This document shows positions 46,108 through 55,998 of a stretch of 64,000 nucleotides of DNA, piece by piece. Below the pieces are notes generated by a model. It was given only the letters and a program-made list of their open reading frames with translations, ran no database searches and was not told the DNA's origin. The stretch spans positions 3,862,001 to 3,926,000 of the forward strand of contig CP163498.1 of assembly GCA_041071465.1 (NCBI GenBank). The letters are read 5' to 3'. How positions within the stretch are numbered: the first letter of the stretch is position 1; every line of letters starts with the position of its first letter. The stretch comes from Pseudomonas putida. Lineage in GTDB: Bacteria; Pseudomonadota; Gammaproteobacteria; Pseudomonadales; Pseudomonadaceae. Position numbers and translations under genes: made by a program.

Positions 46108-47226
46108 CTACAGCCACAGGTTCAGCAGGCGGGCGCCATGGCTAGGAGTACCCGCCAGCAGTTCACCCGACTGGCGGGCAAAGCCCTGGCCGTCGCTGGC
46201 CTGTTCCCAGAACTGCCCGCGCATGAACACGCTCATGCTGCTGACGCCGGCCCCGGCTGCCTCGGTCAGGCGCTGCCAGGCGTTCTGCTCGCTGACTTCG
46301 CCACGTTGCAGGGCCAGCCCAGCGGTGGCCTCCTGGTGGCGATTGCCACGCCATGGCGCTTCCCAGCTGCCTTTGCCGCTCAGGAACACCGGGTTGGCGA
46401 TCAGCTGTACTGCTTGCTGTGCCAGTTGTTGGTGGTTTTCCGGGTACCAGCTGTCACTGCCCACCAGTACCCCCAGGCGCCCGGCGGGAGTCTGCACGAC
46501 TTGCAGCGGGTGCTGGCGGCCGTCGTGGACATAGCGACGCATTTCACTGTCAGGGTATTGCTGGCGTTGGGGCTGGCCCAGTAGCGAGCCGTCGCCGGCA
46601 AACACCACGCTGCTGTTGAACAGCGGACCACGGCCGGCATGCAGCACGCCTTGTTTCACGTAGGGTTCGGGCAGCACGATCGAGCCGGCCACCAAGGTGA
46701 CGCCAAACTCCTTGGCAAGGCCGCCGAACAGTTGCTGGTAGTCTGCGGCCATCTGCTCGGCCTTCATGCGCAGGTGCGCATCGGCACGCCAGTCGTCGCC
46801 GTCGGCGCCAAGCATGGCCAGGCCGTAGCGCAGCGGGTTGCTTAGCTCCAGCCATTGTTGAGCCTCGCGGCTCTGAGTGACCTGGTACAGCTCGTTTTTC
46901 TCACCGCGCGCCCACAACCAGGTACCGATGTGCTCTGGCAGCACCACCACCGTGCGTGGGCCCACCAGCCCTTGGGCTCGGGCTTGCTCCAGGTAAGCGG
47001 CGAGCTTGCGGTGCAGGCGTTGCAGGTTCTGGTAGTCGCCTGGGTAAAGCAGCGGCTCCACACCGAGCAGGTTGCCATGCTCGCCCGGCACGCCATGGTT
47101 GAGTGCCAACTCGATGCGCAGGTCGGACAGGTAGTGGCCTTCCGGGCGCTGTTGAGTCCAGAAACCGTAGCCGCAAAGCGCGGCGATCATCACCAGCGCC
47201 AGGGCGCTTGCCAGGAGTTTTCGCAT
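46108..47226 (-). CDS. Membrane-anchored carbon-nitrogen hydrolase-like protein, catalytic Cys not conserved
   Basis: From the ATG at 47226 the product opens with a hydrophobic anchor (MRKLLASALALVMIAALCGY), then a nitrilase-superfamily domain of about 340 residues. The first catalytic residue is present (VVLPEHIGTW). The Cys of the usual elbow is missing: the segment reads LGVLVGSDSWYPENH, and no convincing Lys follows GDGSLLGQPQRQ. It may therefore be a non-catalytic or altered member. A GTG 15 bases upstream is an alternative start. It forms an operon with the AraC gene. Confidence 0.65.
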   Translation of the reverse strand: MRKLLASALALVMIAALCGYGFWTQQRPEGHYLSDLRIELALNHGVPGEHGNLLGVEPLLYPGDYQNLQRLHRKLAAYLEQARAQGLVGPRTVVVLPEHIGTWLWARGEKNELYQVTQSREAQQWLELSNPLRYGLAMLGADGDDWRADAHLRMKAEQMAADYQQLFGGLAKEFGVTLVAGSIVLPEPYVKQGVLHAGRGPLFNSSVVFAGDGSLLGQPQRQQYPDSEMRRYVHDGRQHPLQVVQTPAGRLGVLVGSDSWYPENHQQLAQQAVQLIANPVFLSGKGSWEAPWRGNRHQEATAGLALQRGEVSEQNAWQRLTEAAGAGVSSMSVFMRGQFWEQASDGQGFARQSGELLAGTPSHGARLLNLWL

Positions 47227-47418
47227 GAAGCAGTACGGCACCTTGGACAGTGAGGGTCCCCTAGGTTAGTCGCGCTGTATGCCAGGATCAATAACTTGTC
47301 AGTTTCGATCATTGAGCCAATTCAAACGGCTGTTTAATGTCGCTGACAGACAAACGACGGGCCCCGCCGACCAGTGAGGTGCCCGCATACCGTGATCACG
47401 CCACCAGGGGACCTTTCC

Positions 47419-49454
47419 ATGGCCGCCGACCGCTACCCGCACCTGCTTGCTCCGCTGGACCTAGGCTTTACCACCTTGCGCAACCGTACCCTGATGGGTC
47501 GATGCACACCGGCCTCGAAGAACGCCCCGGTGGTTTCGAGCGCATGGCCGCGTACTTTGCCGAGCGCGCCCGGGGTGGCGTTGGCTTGATGGTCACTGGC
47601 GGCATCGCGCCCAATGATGAAGGCGGGGTGTATTCCGGCGCGGCCAAGCTCAGCACCGAGGAAGAGGCTGACAAGCACCGCATCGTCACCGAGGCGGTGC
47701 ACGCCGCCGGTGGCAAGGTCTGCCTGCAGATCCTGCATGCCGGGCGCTATGCCTACAGCCCACGGCAAGTGGCGCCTAGCGCGATCCAGGCGCCGATCAA
47801 CCCGTTCAAGCCCAAGGAGCTGGACGAGGCGGGCATCGAGAAACAGATTGCCGACTTCGTCAATTGTGCGGCGTTGGCCCAGCGCGCCGGTTACGACGGT
47901 GTCGAGATCATGGGGTCGGAAGGCTACTTCATCAACCAGTTCCTCGCCGCCCACACCAACCACCGCACCGATCGCTGGGGCGGCAGCTATGAAAACCGCA
48001 TGCGCCTGGCCGTGGAAATCGTCAGCCGGGTGCGTGGTGCGGTAGGGCCGAACTTCATCATCATCTTCCGCCTGTCGATGCTCGATCTGGTCGAGGGTGG
48101 CAGCACCTGGGACGAAATCGAGCTGCTGGCCAAGGCTATCGAGCAGGCCGGTGCGACCCTGATCAACACCGGCATCGGCTGGCACGAAGCGCGTATCCCG
48201 ACCATCGCCACCAAGGTGCCGCGTGCGGCGTTCAGCAAAGTCACCGCCAAACTGCGCGGTGTGGTGAACATTCCGCTGATCACCACCAACCGCATCAATA
48301 CCCCGGAAGTGGCCGAGGCGGTGCTGGCCGAGGGGGATGCCGACATGGTCTCGATGGCTCGACCGTTCCTCGCCGACCCGGATTTCGTCAACAAGGCCGC
48401 CGCTGGCCGAGCCGACGAAATCAACACCTGCATTGGCTGCAACCAGGCCTGCCTGGACCACACCTTTGGCGGCAAGCTGACCAGTTGCCTGGTCAACCCG
48501 CGTGCCTGCCACGAAACCGAACTCAACTACTTGCCTGTGCGCGCGGTGAAGCGTATCGCCGTGGTCGGCGCCGGGCCGGCAGGCCTGGCGGCGGCCACCG
48601 TGGCGGCCGAGCGGGGCCATGCCGTGACCCTGTTTGACGCCGCCAGCGAAATCGGTGGCCAGTTCAACGTGGCCAAGCGGGTGCCGGGCAAAGAAGAATT
48701 CTTTGAAACGCTGCGTTACTTCCGCAACAAGGTCAAAAGCACGGGCGTGGAGCTGCGCCTGAATACTCGCGTCGATGTGCAGGCACTGGTGGAGGGTGGC
48801 TTTGATGAAATTATCCTGGCCACCGGTATCGCCCCGCGTACCCCAGCCATTCCGGGTGTGGAGCATGCCAAGGTGCTCAGCTACCTGGATGTGTTGCTCG
48901 AGCGCAAGCCGGTGGGCAAGGCTGTCGCGGTGATTGGCGCGGGAGGCATTGGCTTTGATGTGTCCGAGTACCTGGTGCACCAGGGCGTGGCCTCCAGCCA
49001 GGACCGTGACGCATTCTGGAAAGAGTGGGGCATCGATACCCATCTTGAGGCACGCGGTGGGGTGGCCGGGATCAAGGCCGAGCCGCATGCCCCGGCACGG
49101 CAGGTTTACCTGTTGCAGCGCAAGAAGTCCAAGGTGGGTGATGGCCTGGGCAAGACGACCGGCTGGATTCACCGCACCGGGTTGAAGAACAAGCGGGTGC
49201 AGATGCTCAACAGCGTCGAGTACCTGGGTATCGACGATGCCGGTTTGCACATTCGCGTGGCGGACGGCGAGCCGCAGGTGTTGCCGGTGGACAACGTGGT
49301 GATCTGCGCCGGGCAGGAACCGCTGCGCGAGTTGCAGGACGGGCTGGTGGCGGCGGGGCAGTCGGTGCACCTGATTGGTGGCGCGGATGTGGCGGCCGAG
49401 CTGGACGCCAAGCGGGCGATCAACCAGGGGTCGCGATTAGCGGCTGAGCTTTGA
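47419..49454 (+). CDS. fadH: 2,4-dienoyl-CoA reductase (NADPH), frameshifted near the N terminus
   Basis: The enzyme has an N-terminal old-yellow-enzyme TIM barrel with FMN, a 4Fe-4S cysteine cluster (CIGCNQACLDHTFGGKLTSC) and C-terminal FAD/NADPH domains (VVGAGPAGLAAATVAAERG). It reduces 2,4-dienoyl-CoA during oxidation of unsaturated fatty acids. The start MAADRYPHLLAPLDLGFTTL at 47419, with AGGGG upstream, is in a different frame from the rest. Near 47497 the sequence reads ATGGGTCGATG where ATGGGnTCGATG would join them into LMGSMHTGLEE. Restoring one base gives 678 residues, the normal length. Confidence 0.88.
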
Positions 49455-49462
49455 ATGGGCAG

Positions 49463-49483
49463 GGGCCGCTTCGCGGCCCTTTT
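49463..49483 (+). terminator. Intrinsic terminator after fadH
   Basis: A seven-base stem GGGCCGC / GCGGCCC with loop TTC runs into TTTT, nine bases after the fadH stop codon. Confidence 0.8.
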
Positions 49484-49551
49484 CGCGACCAAGGCCGCTC
49501 GCACAAGGATCGCGTAACCTTTCGCTTCGTCCATCCCTGTAAACTGCGGCC

Positions 49552-50444
49552 ATGCCTGTATTCGACCTTCCTCAAGCCCCCTGCAACGCCTGGATCTGCC
49601 TTGGCTGGCAACCGCACAGGTCGAAGCCGCCATCCTGCGTCTGGACCTGATCGACCCGCTGATCAGCGGCAACAAGTGGTTCAAGCTACGCCATCACCTG
49701 GATCAGGCCAGTGCCGATAACGCCCCCGGGCTGATCAGCCTCGGCGGTAACCATTCCAACCACCTGCACGCCCTGGCCGCCGCTGGCAAACGCTTCGGCT
49801 TCGCCACTGTCGGCCTGCTGCGCGGTCACGCCCAGGACACGCCAACCGTGCGTGACCTGCAGGCGCTGGGCATGGCGCTGCACTGGTTGGGCTATGGCGG
49901 CTACCGCGCACGCAACGAGCCCGGTTTCTGGGGCCCCTGGCAGGCACGTTACCCAGGCTGGCACTGCATCCCCGAAGGCGGTGGCGGGCAAGCTGGCGCG
50001 CAGGGCTGCGCGCTGATCATGCAGCAGGCGCAGGCGCAAATTGCGACGCTGGGGTGGTCGGGCTACGACGCCTGGTGGCTGGCTGCTGGAACGGGTACTA
50101 CCTTGGCCGGCCTGGTGCTGGCCGAGGCGGGGGCACATGCGGTACATGGCGCACTTGCCGTGCCCAGGGCTCATGGTGTGCCGGAGACGGTAGCTGCATT
50201 GGCCGGCACGCTTGGTTACCAGCTACACGACGCCTGCCGTGGTGGTTTCGGCAAGTTCGACGATGAACTGCTGGCCTTCATTGCCGAGTGCGAGCAACAC
50301 ACGGGGGTGCCGTTCGAAGCGCTCTACACCGGCAAGGCCCTGCTGGCCCTGCGTAATCAGGTCGCTGCCGGGCTGTTCACGCCCGGCAGCCGCCTGATAT
50401 TCGTCCACACAGGTGGCCTGCAGGGCCGGCGCGGTTACTTGTAG
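49552..50444 (+). CDS. PLP-dependent ACC deaminase/D-cysteine desulfhydrase-family protein, frameshifted
   Basis: The start MPVFDLPQA at 49552 runs out of frame after a C-run at 49577-49581. One more C would give PLQRLDLPWL and join it to the main frame with SGNKWFKLRHHLDQA (the PLP lysine), SLGGNHSNHLHALAAAGK and AAGTGTTLAGLVLAEAG (phosphate-binding glycines). The joined protein has 297 residues. It belongs to the fold-type II family that deaminates ACC or desulfhydrates D-cysteine; the two cannot be told apart here. The 3' end overlaps the convergent cytochrome b561 gene by ten bases. Confidence 0.8.
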
Positions 50445-50980
50445 GGCAGCATGCGCAACAGTGTATTGTCGCGCTGAACATAGTGGTGGTACAGCCCGGC
50501 CAGTGCGTGCAGGCCGATCAGCCAGTAGCCCCAGCTGCCGATACGTTCATGCCAGCCCTTGATGAACTTGGCCTGGTCCGGGTTCGGGCCGATCAGGTGT
50601 GGCAGTTCCAGGCCGAAGAACGGCACCGGTTTGTCGGCGGCGCTGAGGATCAGCCAGCCGGCCAGCGGCAGGCCGATCATCAGCAGGTAAAGCGCCAAAT
50701 GCATCAGGTGTGCAAGGCCGGTTTGCCAGGCTGGCGGCTTGGGCACGATGGGCGGGGTCGGGCGGCTCAGGCGCATGGCCAGGCGCAGCCAGACCAGTAC
50801 GAACACGCTGAGCCCGAGCATGAAGTGCAGGTCCTTCATCAGGTTGCGTTCGGCGCTGTCCTTGGGGAACAGGCCACGCAGTTCGATAAGGGCGTAGACA
50901 GCGGCCAGCAGTACCAGCATCAGCCAATGCAGGGCGATGGACAGGCGTGCGTAATGGGTCGCGGGGGTGGATGAAACCAT
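50435..50980 (-). CDS. Cytochrome b561-type membrane protein
   Basis: The 181-residue protein has four membrane helices and the histidines expected to bind two b-type hemes: YARLSIALHWLMLVLLA, DLHFMLGLSVFVLVWLRLAM and WHERIGSWGYWLIGLHALAG. It is a short YodB/CybB-type cytochrome b561 thought to pass electrons from quinols to periplasmic acceptors or superoxide. The ATG at 50980 has GAGGA upstream. Confidence 0.88.
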   Translation of the reverse strand: MVSSTPATHYARLSIALHWLMLVLLAAVYALIELRGLFPKDSAERNLMKDLHFMLGLSVFVLVWLRLAMRLSRPTPPIVPKPPAWQTGLAHLMHLALYLLMIGLPLAGWLILSAADKPVPFFGLELPHLIGPNPDQAKFIKGWHERIGSWGYWLIGLHALAGLYHHYVQRDNTLLRMLPYK

Positions 50981-51116
50981 GATCGGTCCTCGTCATCAGG
51001 TCGGAATGGCGCTCTTGCTGGCGCTCAGGTACCACTGTAAAGGTTACCGGGAACAAATCTTTGCGCTGGGTCTGTGAAAATTGTGTTGCCTGCACCGGCC
51101 TTTTTAACGGGCGACA

Positions 51117-52049
51117 TCATGCCTCGGGTAAAAATGGCCAATTGTCAGCCACCAGAAACACCCGCTCCACCTCCTGCCATACACCATCACCCGCCTGCTC
51201 CAACCTCACCAGCAACTGTGCCGGCGCTTGCCGCTCCAGCACATGCAACCATGCCGCAAATTGCTCCACCGTCCAGCATTCGCCTGCTTCGACCCGCGCC
51301 GGTGCCAGCCAGGCATGCCGCTGCAGCGGCTGCCAATGCTCACCCTCTGCCATCTCCCAGTCCCGCCGTCGCACCCAGCGCCCGCGCAAGTGCTGCGGGT
51401 TGGCCCCGGCGGGTGGCTCGGCATGCCCAGGCAACGGATAGAACAGATAGCCGCCCAGCCATACATGGGCCTGCACCTGCTCAACCCCCAGCGTGGCCAA
51501 CAGCTCGCGGCTGTGCGCGCCCTTGGACATGGGCAACTGGTGCCCGGCCAGATGCGCAAGCTTGGTCCCCAACCGGTCATGGCAGCCTGGGCCCAGCCAG
51601 GTGTGCGGGTTGAGCCCGCCGCCTTCAGGGCCCAGGTACAGCTTGATCGCCAGTTCCAGGTGGTGTACGCCGTCGCCGTCGCGCAGTACCACGTCCAGCT
51701 CGCCCAAGGTGCGCCCGCCGTCGCGAATCGCCAGGTTGGCCGCCAGTAGTTCGATGCCCGGCGCCTGGCCCAGGGCGAATTGCCACAGGCGTTCGTAGTA
51801 ATGCCCCAGGCGCCGGCTGCCCAGTTTCGCCAGCCATTCGCGCAACGGGCGGTCGTCGTCATCCAGCCCGCGCAACCACTGTTCAAGGCGTTGTGGCTGC
51901 TGCGCCCACAGGCTGCCTGCCAGCGGGTGGCGCTGGGGGCAGGGCGGGGCGCTGAGCAGTGGCGGCGACAGCAGGGCCCAGGCCAAATCGCGCACGGCGG
52001 GGCGCTGCAATTGTCGGGGCAGGTCTTGGAGCAAGGTGAATGGCGTCAT
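51117..52049 (-). CDS. DUF1853 family protein
   Basis: From the ATG at 52049 the 310-residue product has LGHYYERLWQFALGQAPGIE, then a PD-(D/E)xK-like core (LGELDVVLRD ... VHHLELAIKLYLG), typical of DUF1853 proteins. The core resembles nuclease-fold catalytic residues, but no activity is established. The frame extends much further upstream into the divergent nadK region, which is not credible. It stands alone on the minus strand, back to back with nadK. Confidence 0.8.
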   Translation of the reverse strand: MTPFTLLQDLPRQLQRPAVRDLAWALLSPPLLSAPPCPQRHPLAGSLWAQQPQRLEQWLRGLDDDDRPLREWLAKLGSRRLGHYYERLWQFALGQAPGIELLAANLAIRDGGRTLGELDVVLRDGDGVHHLELAIKLYLGPEGGGLNPHTWLGPGCHDRLGTKLAHLAGHQLPMSKGAHSRELLATLGVEQVQAHVWLGGYLFYPLPGHAEPPAGANPQHLRGRWVRRRDWEMAEGEHWQPLQRHAWLAPARVEAGECWTVEQFAAWLHVLERQAPAQLLVRLEQAGDGVWQEVERVFLVADNWPFLPEA

Positions 52050-52137
52050 CCTGCGAGCATAGCCGGTTTGCCGCTGCCCGGTGCTTTCGCCCATAATCGG
52101 CGCATCGTCACCCGCCGCAGAGCCTCGCAGGAGCCCC

Positions 52138-53028
52138 ATGGAGCAATTTCGCAATATCGGTATCATCGGTCGCCTTGGCAGCTCGCAGGTGCTCGACACC
52201 ATTCGCCGACTGAAAAAATTCCTCCTCGATCGCCACCTGCACGTGATCCTCGAGGACACCATCGCCGAAGTGCTGCCTGGCCATGGCCTGCAAACCTCCA
52301 CCCGCAAGCTGCTGGGCGAGGTCTGCGACCTGGTCATCGTGGTCGGCGGCGACGGCAGCCTGCTGGGCGCTGCCCGTGCCCTGGCCCGGCACAACATTCC
52401 GGTGCTGGGCATCAACCGTGGCAACCTGGGCTTCCTCACCGACATCCGCCCCGACGAGCTGGAAGAGAAGGTCGCCCAGGTGCTCGATGGCCACTACCTG
52501 GTAGAAAACCGCTTCCTGCTGCAGGCCGAGGTGCGCCGCCACCACGAAGCCATCGGCCAGGGTGATGCGCTGAACGACGTGGTGCTGCACCCCGGCAAGT
52601 CCACGCGCATGATCGAGTTCGAGATCTACATCGACGGCCAGTTCGTCTGCAGCCAAAAGGCCGACGGCCTGATCGTCGCCACCCCCACCGGCTCCACCGC
52701 CTATGCGCTGTCGGCCGGTGGGCCGATCATGCACCCCAAGCTCGACGCTATCGTGATCGTGCCGATGTACCCGCACACCCTGTCGGGGCGGCCGATCGTG
52801 GTCGATGGCAACAGCGAGCTGAAGATCGTGGTCTCCAAGGACCTGCAGATCTACCCGCAGGTGTCCTGTGACGGCCAGAACCACTTCACCTGCGCCCCCG
52901 GCGACACCATCACGGTGAGCAAGAAACCGCAGAAACTGCGCCTGATCCACCCGTTGGACCACAATTACTACGAGGTCTGCCGCACCAAGCTGGGGTGGGG
53001 CAGCCGCCTGGGGAGCAGGGACGACTGA
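52138..53028 (+). CDS. nadK: NAD kinase
   Basis: The 296-residue enzyme phosphorylates NAD to NADP. It has the GGDG motif (VVVGGDGSLLGAAR), the LGINRGNLGFLTDI segment and the conserved ATPTGSTAYALSAGGPI motif with the catalytic region. Start at 52138 (MEQFRNIGIIGR), preceded by AGGAG. Its stop codon overlaps the start of the phosphatase gene (TGATG), so the two are translationally coupled, and the cluster continues to pepN. Confidence 0.95.
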   Translation: MEQFRNIGIIGRLGSSQVLDTIRRLKKFLLDRHLHVILEDTIAEVLPGHGLQTSTRKLLGEVCDLVIVVGGDGSLLGAARALARHNIPVLGINRGNLGFLTDIRPDELEEKVAQVLDGHYLVENRFLLQAEVRRHHEAIGQGDALNDVVLHPGKSTRMIEFEIYIDGQFVCSQKADGLIVATPTGSTAYALSAGGPIMHPKLDAIVIVPMYPHTLSGRPIVVDGNSELKIVVSKDLQIYPQVSCDGQNHFTCAPGDTITVSKKPQKLRLIHPLDHNYYEVCRTKLGWGSRLGSRDD

Positions 53029-53999
53029 TGTTCGATCCGGCGCGAAGTTTCGACATCATCGGTGACGTGCACGGCTGTGCGCTGACCCTTGAACGCCTGC
53101 TCGACACTCTCGGATACAAGCGCGTGGCCGGCGTGTGGCGCCACCCGCGACGCCAGGCGTTGTTCCTCGGTGATATCGTCGACCGTGGGCCGCGTATCCG
53201 CGAGGCGCTGCACATCGTCCACGACATGGTCGAAGCCGGCCAGGCGTTCTGCATCATGGGCAACCACGAGTACAACGCCCTGGGCTGGGTGACCCCGGCG
53301 CTGCCCGGCAGCGGCAAGGCCTATGTACGTGAACACACGCCACGCCATGCCCGGCTGATCGATGAAACCCTGACCCAATTCGCCCACCACCCCGGCGACT
53401 GGCACGACTTCGTCAACTGGTTCTACCAACTGCCACTGTTCGTTGACGCTGGGCGTTTCCGCCTGGTGCACGCCTGCTGGGACCCGCGCCTGATCGAGCC
53501 GCTGCGCCAGCAATACCCCGACGGGCGCATCGATGAACACTTCATCCAGGCTTCGGCGGTCAGCGGCAGTTTTGCCGACACCGTGTGCAACCGCCTGTTG
53601 CGCGGTACCGACATGCGCCTGCCGGACGGCTTGACCCTGACTGGCGGTGATGGCCTGACCCGGGCGTTCTTCCGCACCAAGTTCTGGGAAGAAGACCCGC
53701 AAACCTATGGCGACATCGTGTTCCAGCCCGATGCCCTGCCCGCGGAGGTGGCCAGTACCCCGCTCAGCCACAGCCAGAAGAACGCCTTGCTGCGCTATGA
53801 CGAAGACGAGCCGCTGCTGTTCGTTGGCCATTACTGGCGCAGCGGCCGCCCGGCGCCGATCCGCGCCAACCTGGCCTGCCTGGACTACAGCGCCGTGCTC
53901 TACGGCAAGCTGGCCGCCTACCGGCTGGATGATGAAACCCGCATCGACCCGCACAAGTTCGTCTGGGTCGACGTCGACCGCCCACAGGCCAACCAATGA
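53028..53999 (+). CDS. Calcineurin-like metallophosphatase
   Basis: The 323-residue protein carries the whole metallophosphoesterase motif series: FDIIGDVHGCALTLE, LFLGDIVDRGPR, CIMGNHEYNALGW, LVHACW and FVGHYWRS. These ligate two metals. The family includes ApaH/PrpE-type diadenosine polyphosphatases and Ser/Thr phosphatases; the substrate is not certain. It is coupled to nadK upstream and to the rhomboid gene downstream through ATGA. Confidence 0.9.
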   Translation: MFDPARSFDIIGDVHGCALTLERLLDTLGYKRVAGVWRHPRRQALFLGDIVDRGPRIREALHIVHDMVEAGQAFCIMGNHEYNALGWVTPALPGSGKAYVREHTPRHARLIDETLTQFAHHPGDWHDFVNWFYQLPLFVDAGRFRLVHACWDPRLIEPLRQQYPDGRIDEHFIQASAVSGSFADTVCNRLLRGTDMRLPDGLTLTGGDGLTRAFFRTKFWEEDPQTYGDIVFQPDALPAEVASTPLSHSQKNALLRYDEDEPLLFVGHYWRSGRPAPIRANLACLDYSAVLYGKLAAYRLDDETRIDPHKFVWVDVDRPQANQ

Positions 54000-54884
54000 A
54001 CATTATCGAAGTGATGCGCCTGCCGCTGTCGGTCGACCTCAGCGGCTTCGTTCACCTGCTGCAGCGCCTGCAGGTGCCACACCGGGTCAGCGAGGAGGGC
54101 GATGCCCAGGTCCTCTGGGCCCCCGATACCCTGGCCCAAGACGTGCTGCAGCTGTACCAGCGCTACCCCGACGGCAACGCCGACCTCGAACTTGCACAGG
54201 CCCCTGTGGGAGCGGGCCTGCCCGCGAATCAGCCCCGCACAACCCTCCCTGGTAGAACAAGCCAAAGCCTGCAAGGTCACCACCCTCACTCTGCTGCTGT
54301 GCTTCATTGTCGCCGGCCTCACCAGCCTGGGTGACAACTTCACCACCATCAGCTGGTTCACTTTCCTCGACTTCCGCGTCCAGGGCGACTACCTGTACTT
54401 CAGCTCGCTGGCGCAAAGCCTGGACGAAGGCCAGTGGTGGCGCCTGGTATCGCCCATGCTGCTGCATTTCGGCGTGCTGCACCTGGCCATGAACAGCCTG
54501 TGGTACTGGGAGCTGGGCAAGCGCATCGAGCTGCGCCAAGGGCCCTGGATGCTGCTGGGCCTGACCCTGTTGTTCAGCCTGGTTTCCAACCTGGCCCAGC
54601 ACTACACCAGCGGGCCAAGCCTGTTTGGCGGCCTGTCCGGCGTGCTGTACGGCCTGCTCGGGCATGTGTGGCTGTTCCAGTGGCTGGCGCCCAACCGTTA
54701 CTTCAACCTGCCCAAGGGTGTGCTGGTGATGATGCTGATCTGGCTGGTGGTGTGCCTGACCGGTGTGGTCGGCACCCTCGGCCTTGGCCAGATCGCCAAT
54801 GCCGCCCACGTCGGCGGGCTGCTCATCGGATGCCTGACCGGGCTCTTGGGTGGGGCGCTGGCCCGGCGTAAACTGTCGGCTTGA
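53996..54884 (+). CDS. Rhomboid-family membrane protease, split by a REP sequence
   Basis: The N-terminal cytoplasmic domain (MNIIEVMRLPLSVDLSGFVH ... RVSEEGDAQVLW) is in one frame. The membrane domain, with catalytic Ser in FGGLSGVLYGLLGH and His in NAAHVGGLLIG, is in another, opening SLVEQAKACKVTTLTLLLCF. Between them sits a P. putida REP palindrome. The insertion plus a one-base shift breaks the frame, so the product is either truncated or the membrane part is translated separately. If a base is miscalled, the REP would encode a linker. The start overlaps the previous stop (ATGA). Confidence 0.7.
54203..54230. repeat. P. putida-type REP palindrome inside the rhomboid gene
   Basis: The sequence CCTGTGGGAGCGGGCCTGCC followed by CGCGAATC is the core of the abundant P. 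putida REP element, with a six-base stem GCGGGC / GCCCGC and a two-base loop (54212-54225). REPs normally lie between genes; this one is between the two domains of a rhomboid protease. Confidence 0.75.
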
Positions 54885-54897
54885 ATCAGGAGACTGT

Positions 54898-55158
54898 ATG
54901 TCCACTTTCGCGCAAATGATTGAAAACATCACCCCGGAAATCTACGAGAGCCTGAAACTGGCCGTGGAAATCGGCAAATGGTCGGATGGCCGCAAGCTCA
55001 CTGCCGAGCAGAAAGAGCTGTCGCTGCAGGCGGTCATCGCCTGGGAAATGAAAAACTTGCCTGAAGACCAGCGTACCGGCTACATGGGCCCGCAGGAATG
55101 CGCATCGAAGTCCGCGCCGATCGCCAACATTCTGTTCAAGTCGGACTCGGTACATTGA
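54898..55158 (+). CDS. DUF1315 protein (YeaC-like)
   Basis: The 86-residue protein reads MSTFAQMIENITPEIYESLK, then KLAVEIGKWSDGRKLTAEQK and HLPEDQRTG-like LPEDQRTGYMG, the pattern of DUF1315. Function is unknown. AGGAG precedes the ATG by six bases, and its stop overlaps the next gene by four bases. Confidence 0.85.
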   Translation: MSTFAQMIENITPEIYESLKLAVEIGKWSDGRKLTAEQKELSLQAVIAWEMKNLPEDQRTGYMGPQECASKSAPIANILFKSDSVH

Positions 55159-55985
55159 TCGAACTCGCTCGTGGCTCGTTGAGCAAAATGGCGGTAAGCC
55201 TGCAGGCGCCGGTGGTGCAGTACAGCTTCTGCCTGGATGACACACAGGTGCCGGTCAACCCGCTGATCGGCCAGCGTCTGCGCCTGGAATACCTCGGCGC
55301 CATTCACTGCAGCCATTGCGGCAAGCGCACCAAGACCAGCTTCAGCCAGGGTTACTGCTACCCCTGCATGACCAAGCTGGCCCAGTGCGACGTGTGCATC
55401 ATGGCCCCGGAAAAATGCCACTACGACGCCGGCACCTGCCGCGAACCGTCGTGGGGTGAACAGTTCTGCATGACCGACCACGTGGTCTACCTGGCCAACT
55501 CTTCGGGGATCAAGGTCGGCATCACCCGCGCCACCCAGTTGCCCACCCGTTGGCTCGACCAGGGTGCCAGCCAGGCCCTGCCGATCATGCGCGTGGCTAC
55601 TCGTCAGCAGTCGGGCCTGGTCGAAGACGTGCTGCGCAGTCAGGTGCCGGACCGCACCAACTGGCGTGCGCTGCTCAAGGGCGACGCCGAGGTGCTCGAC
55701 CTGCCGGCCATCCGCGAGCAGATCTTCGATGCCTGCGCCGACGGCCTGCGCGAGCTGCAGGGGCGCTTTGGCCTGCAAGCGATCCAGCCGCTGCCCGATG
55801 CCGAAGTGGTGCAGATGAAGTACCCGGTCGAGGCCTACCCGAAAAAGATCGTCAGCTTCAACCTCGACAAGGACCCGGTGGCCGAAGGCACGCTGCTGGG
55901 CATCAAGGGCCAGTACCTGATCTTCGACACCGGTGTGATCAACATTCGCAAGTACACGGCCTACCAGTTGGCCGTGCTCCAGTAA
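55155..55985 (+). CDS. DUF2797 protein with Cys-rich zinc-binding segment
   Basis: The 276-residue protein has CSHCGKRTKTSF, CYPCM and CDVCIM at about residues 53-90, a set of cysteines arranged like zinc ribbons, then GIKVGITRATQLPTRWLDQGA, the DUF2797 signature reminiscent of GIY-YIG nuclease cores. It begins with a TTG overlapping the preceding stop (TTGA); the alternative is the ATG at 55188. The role is unknown. It is followed after 13 bases by pepN. Confidence 0.8.
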   Translation: MIELARGSLSKMAVSLQAPVVQYSFCLDDTQVPVNPLIGQRLRLEYLGAIHCSHCGKRTKTSFSQGYCYPCMTKLAQCDVCIMAPEKCHYDAGTCREPSWGEQFCMTDHVVYLANSSGIKVGITRATQLPTRWLDQGASQALPIMRVATRQQSGLVEDVLRSQVPDRTNWRALLKGDAEVLDLPAIREQIFDACADGLRELQGRFGLQAIQPLPDAEVVQMKYPVEAYPKKIVSFNLDKDPVAEGTLLGIKGQYLIFDTGVINIRKYTAYQLAVLQ

Positions 55986-55998
55986 AAAGGACCTGCAC

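Noticed and set aside
47433..49370. 645-codon minus-strand open frame opposite fadH
   Set aside because: Antisense shadow caused by codon bias; FadH motifs on the plus strand are unmistakable.
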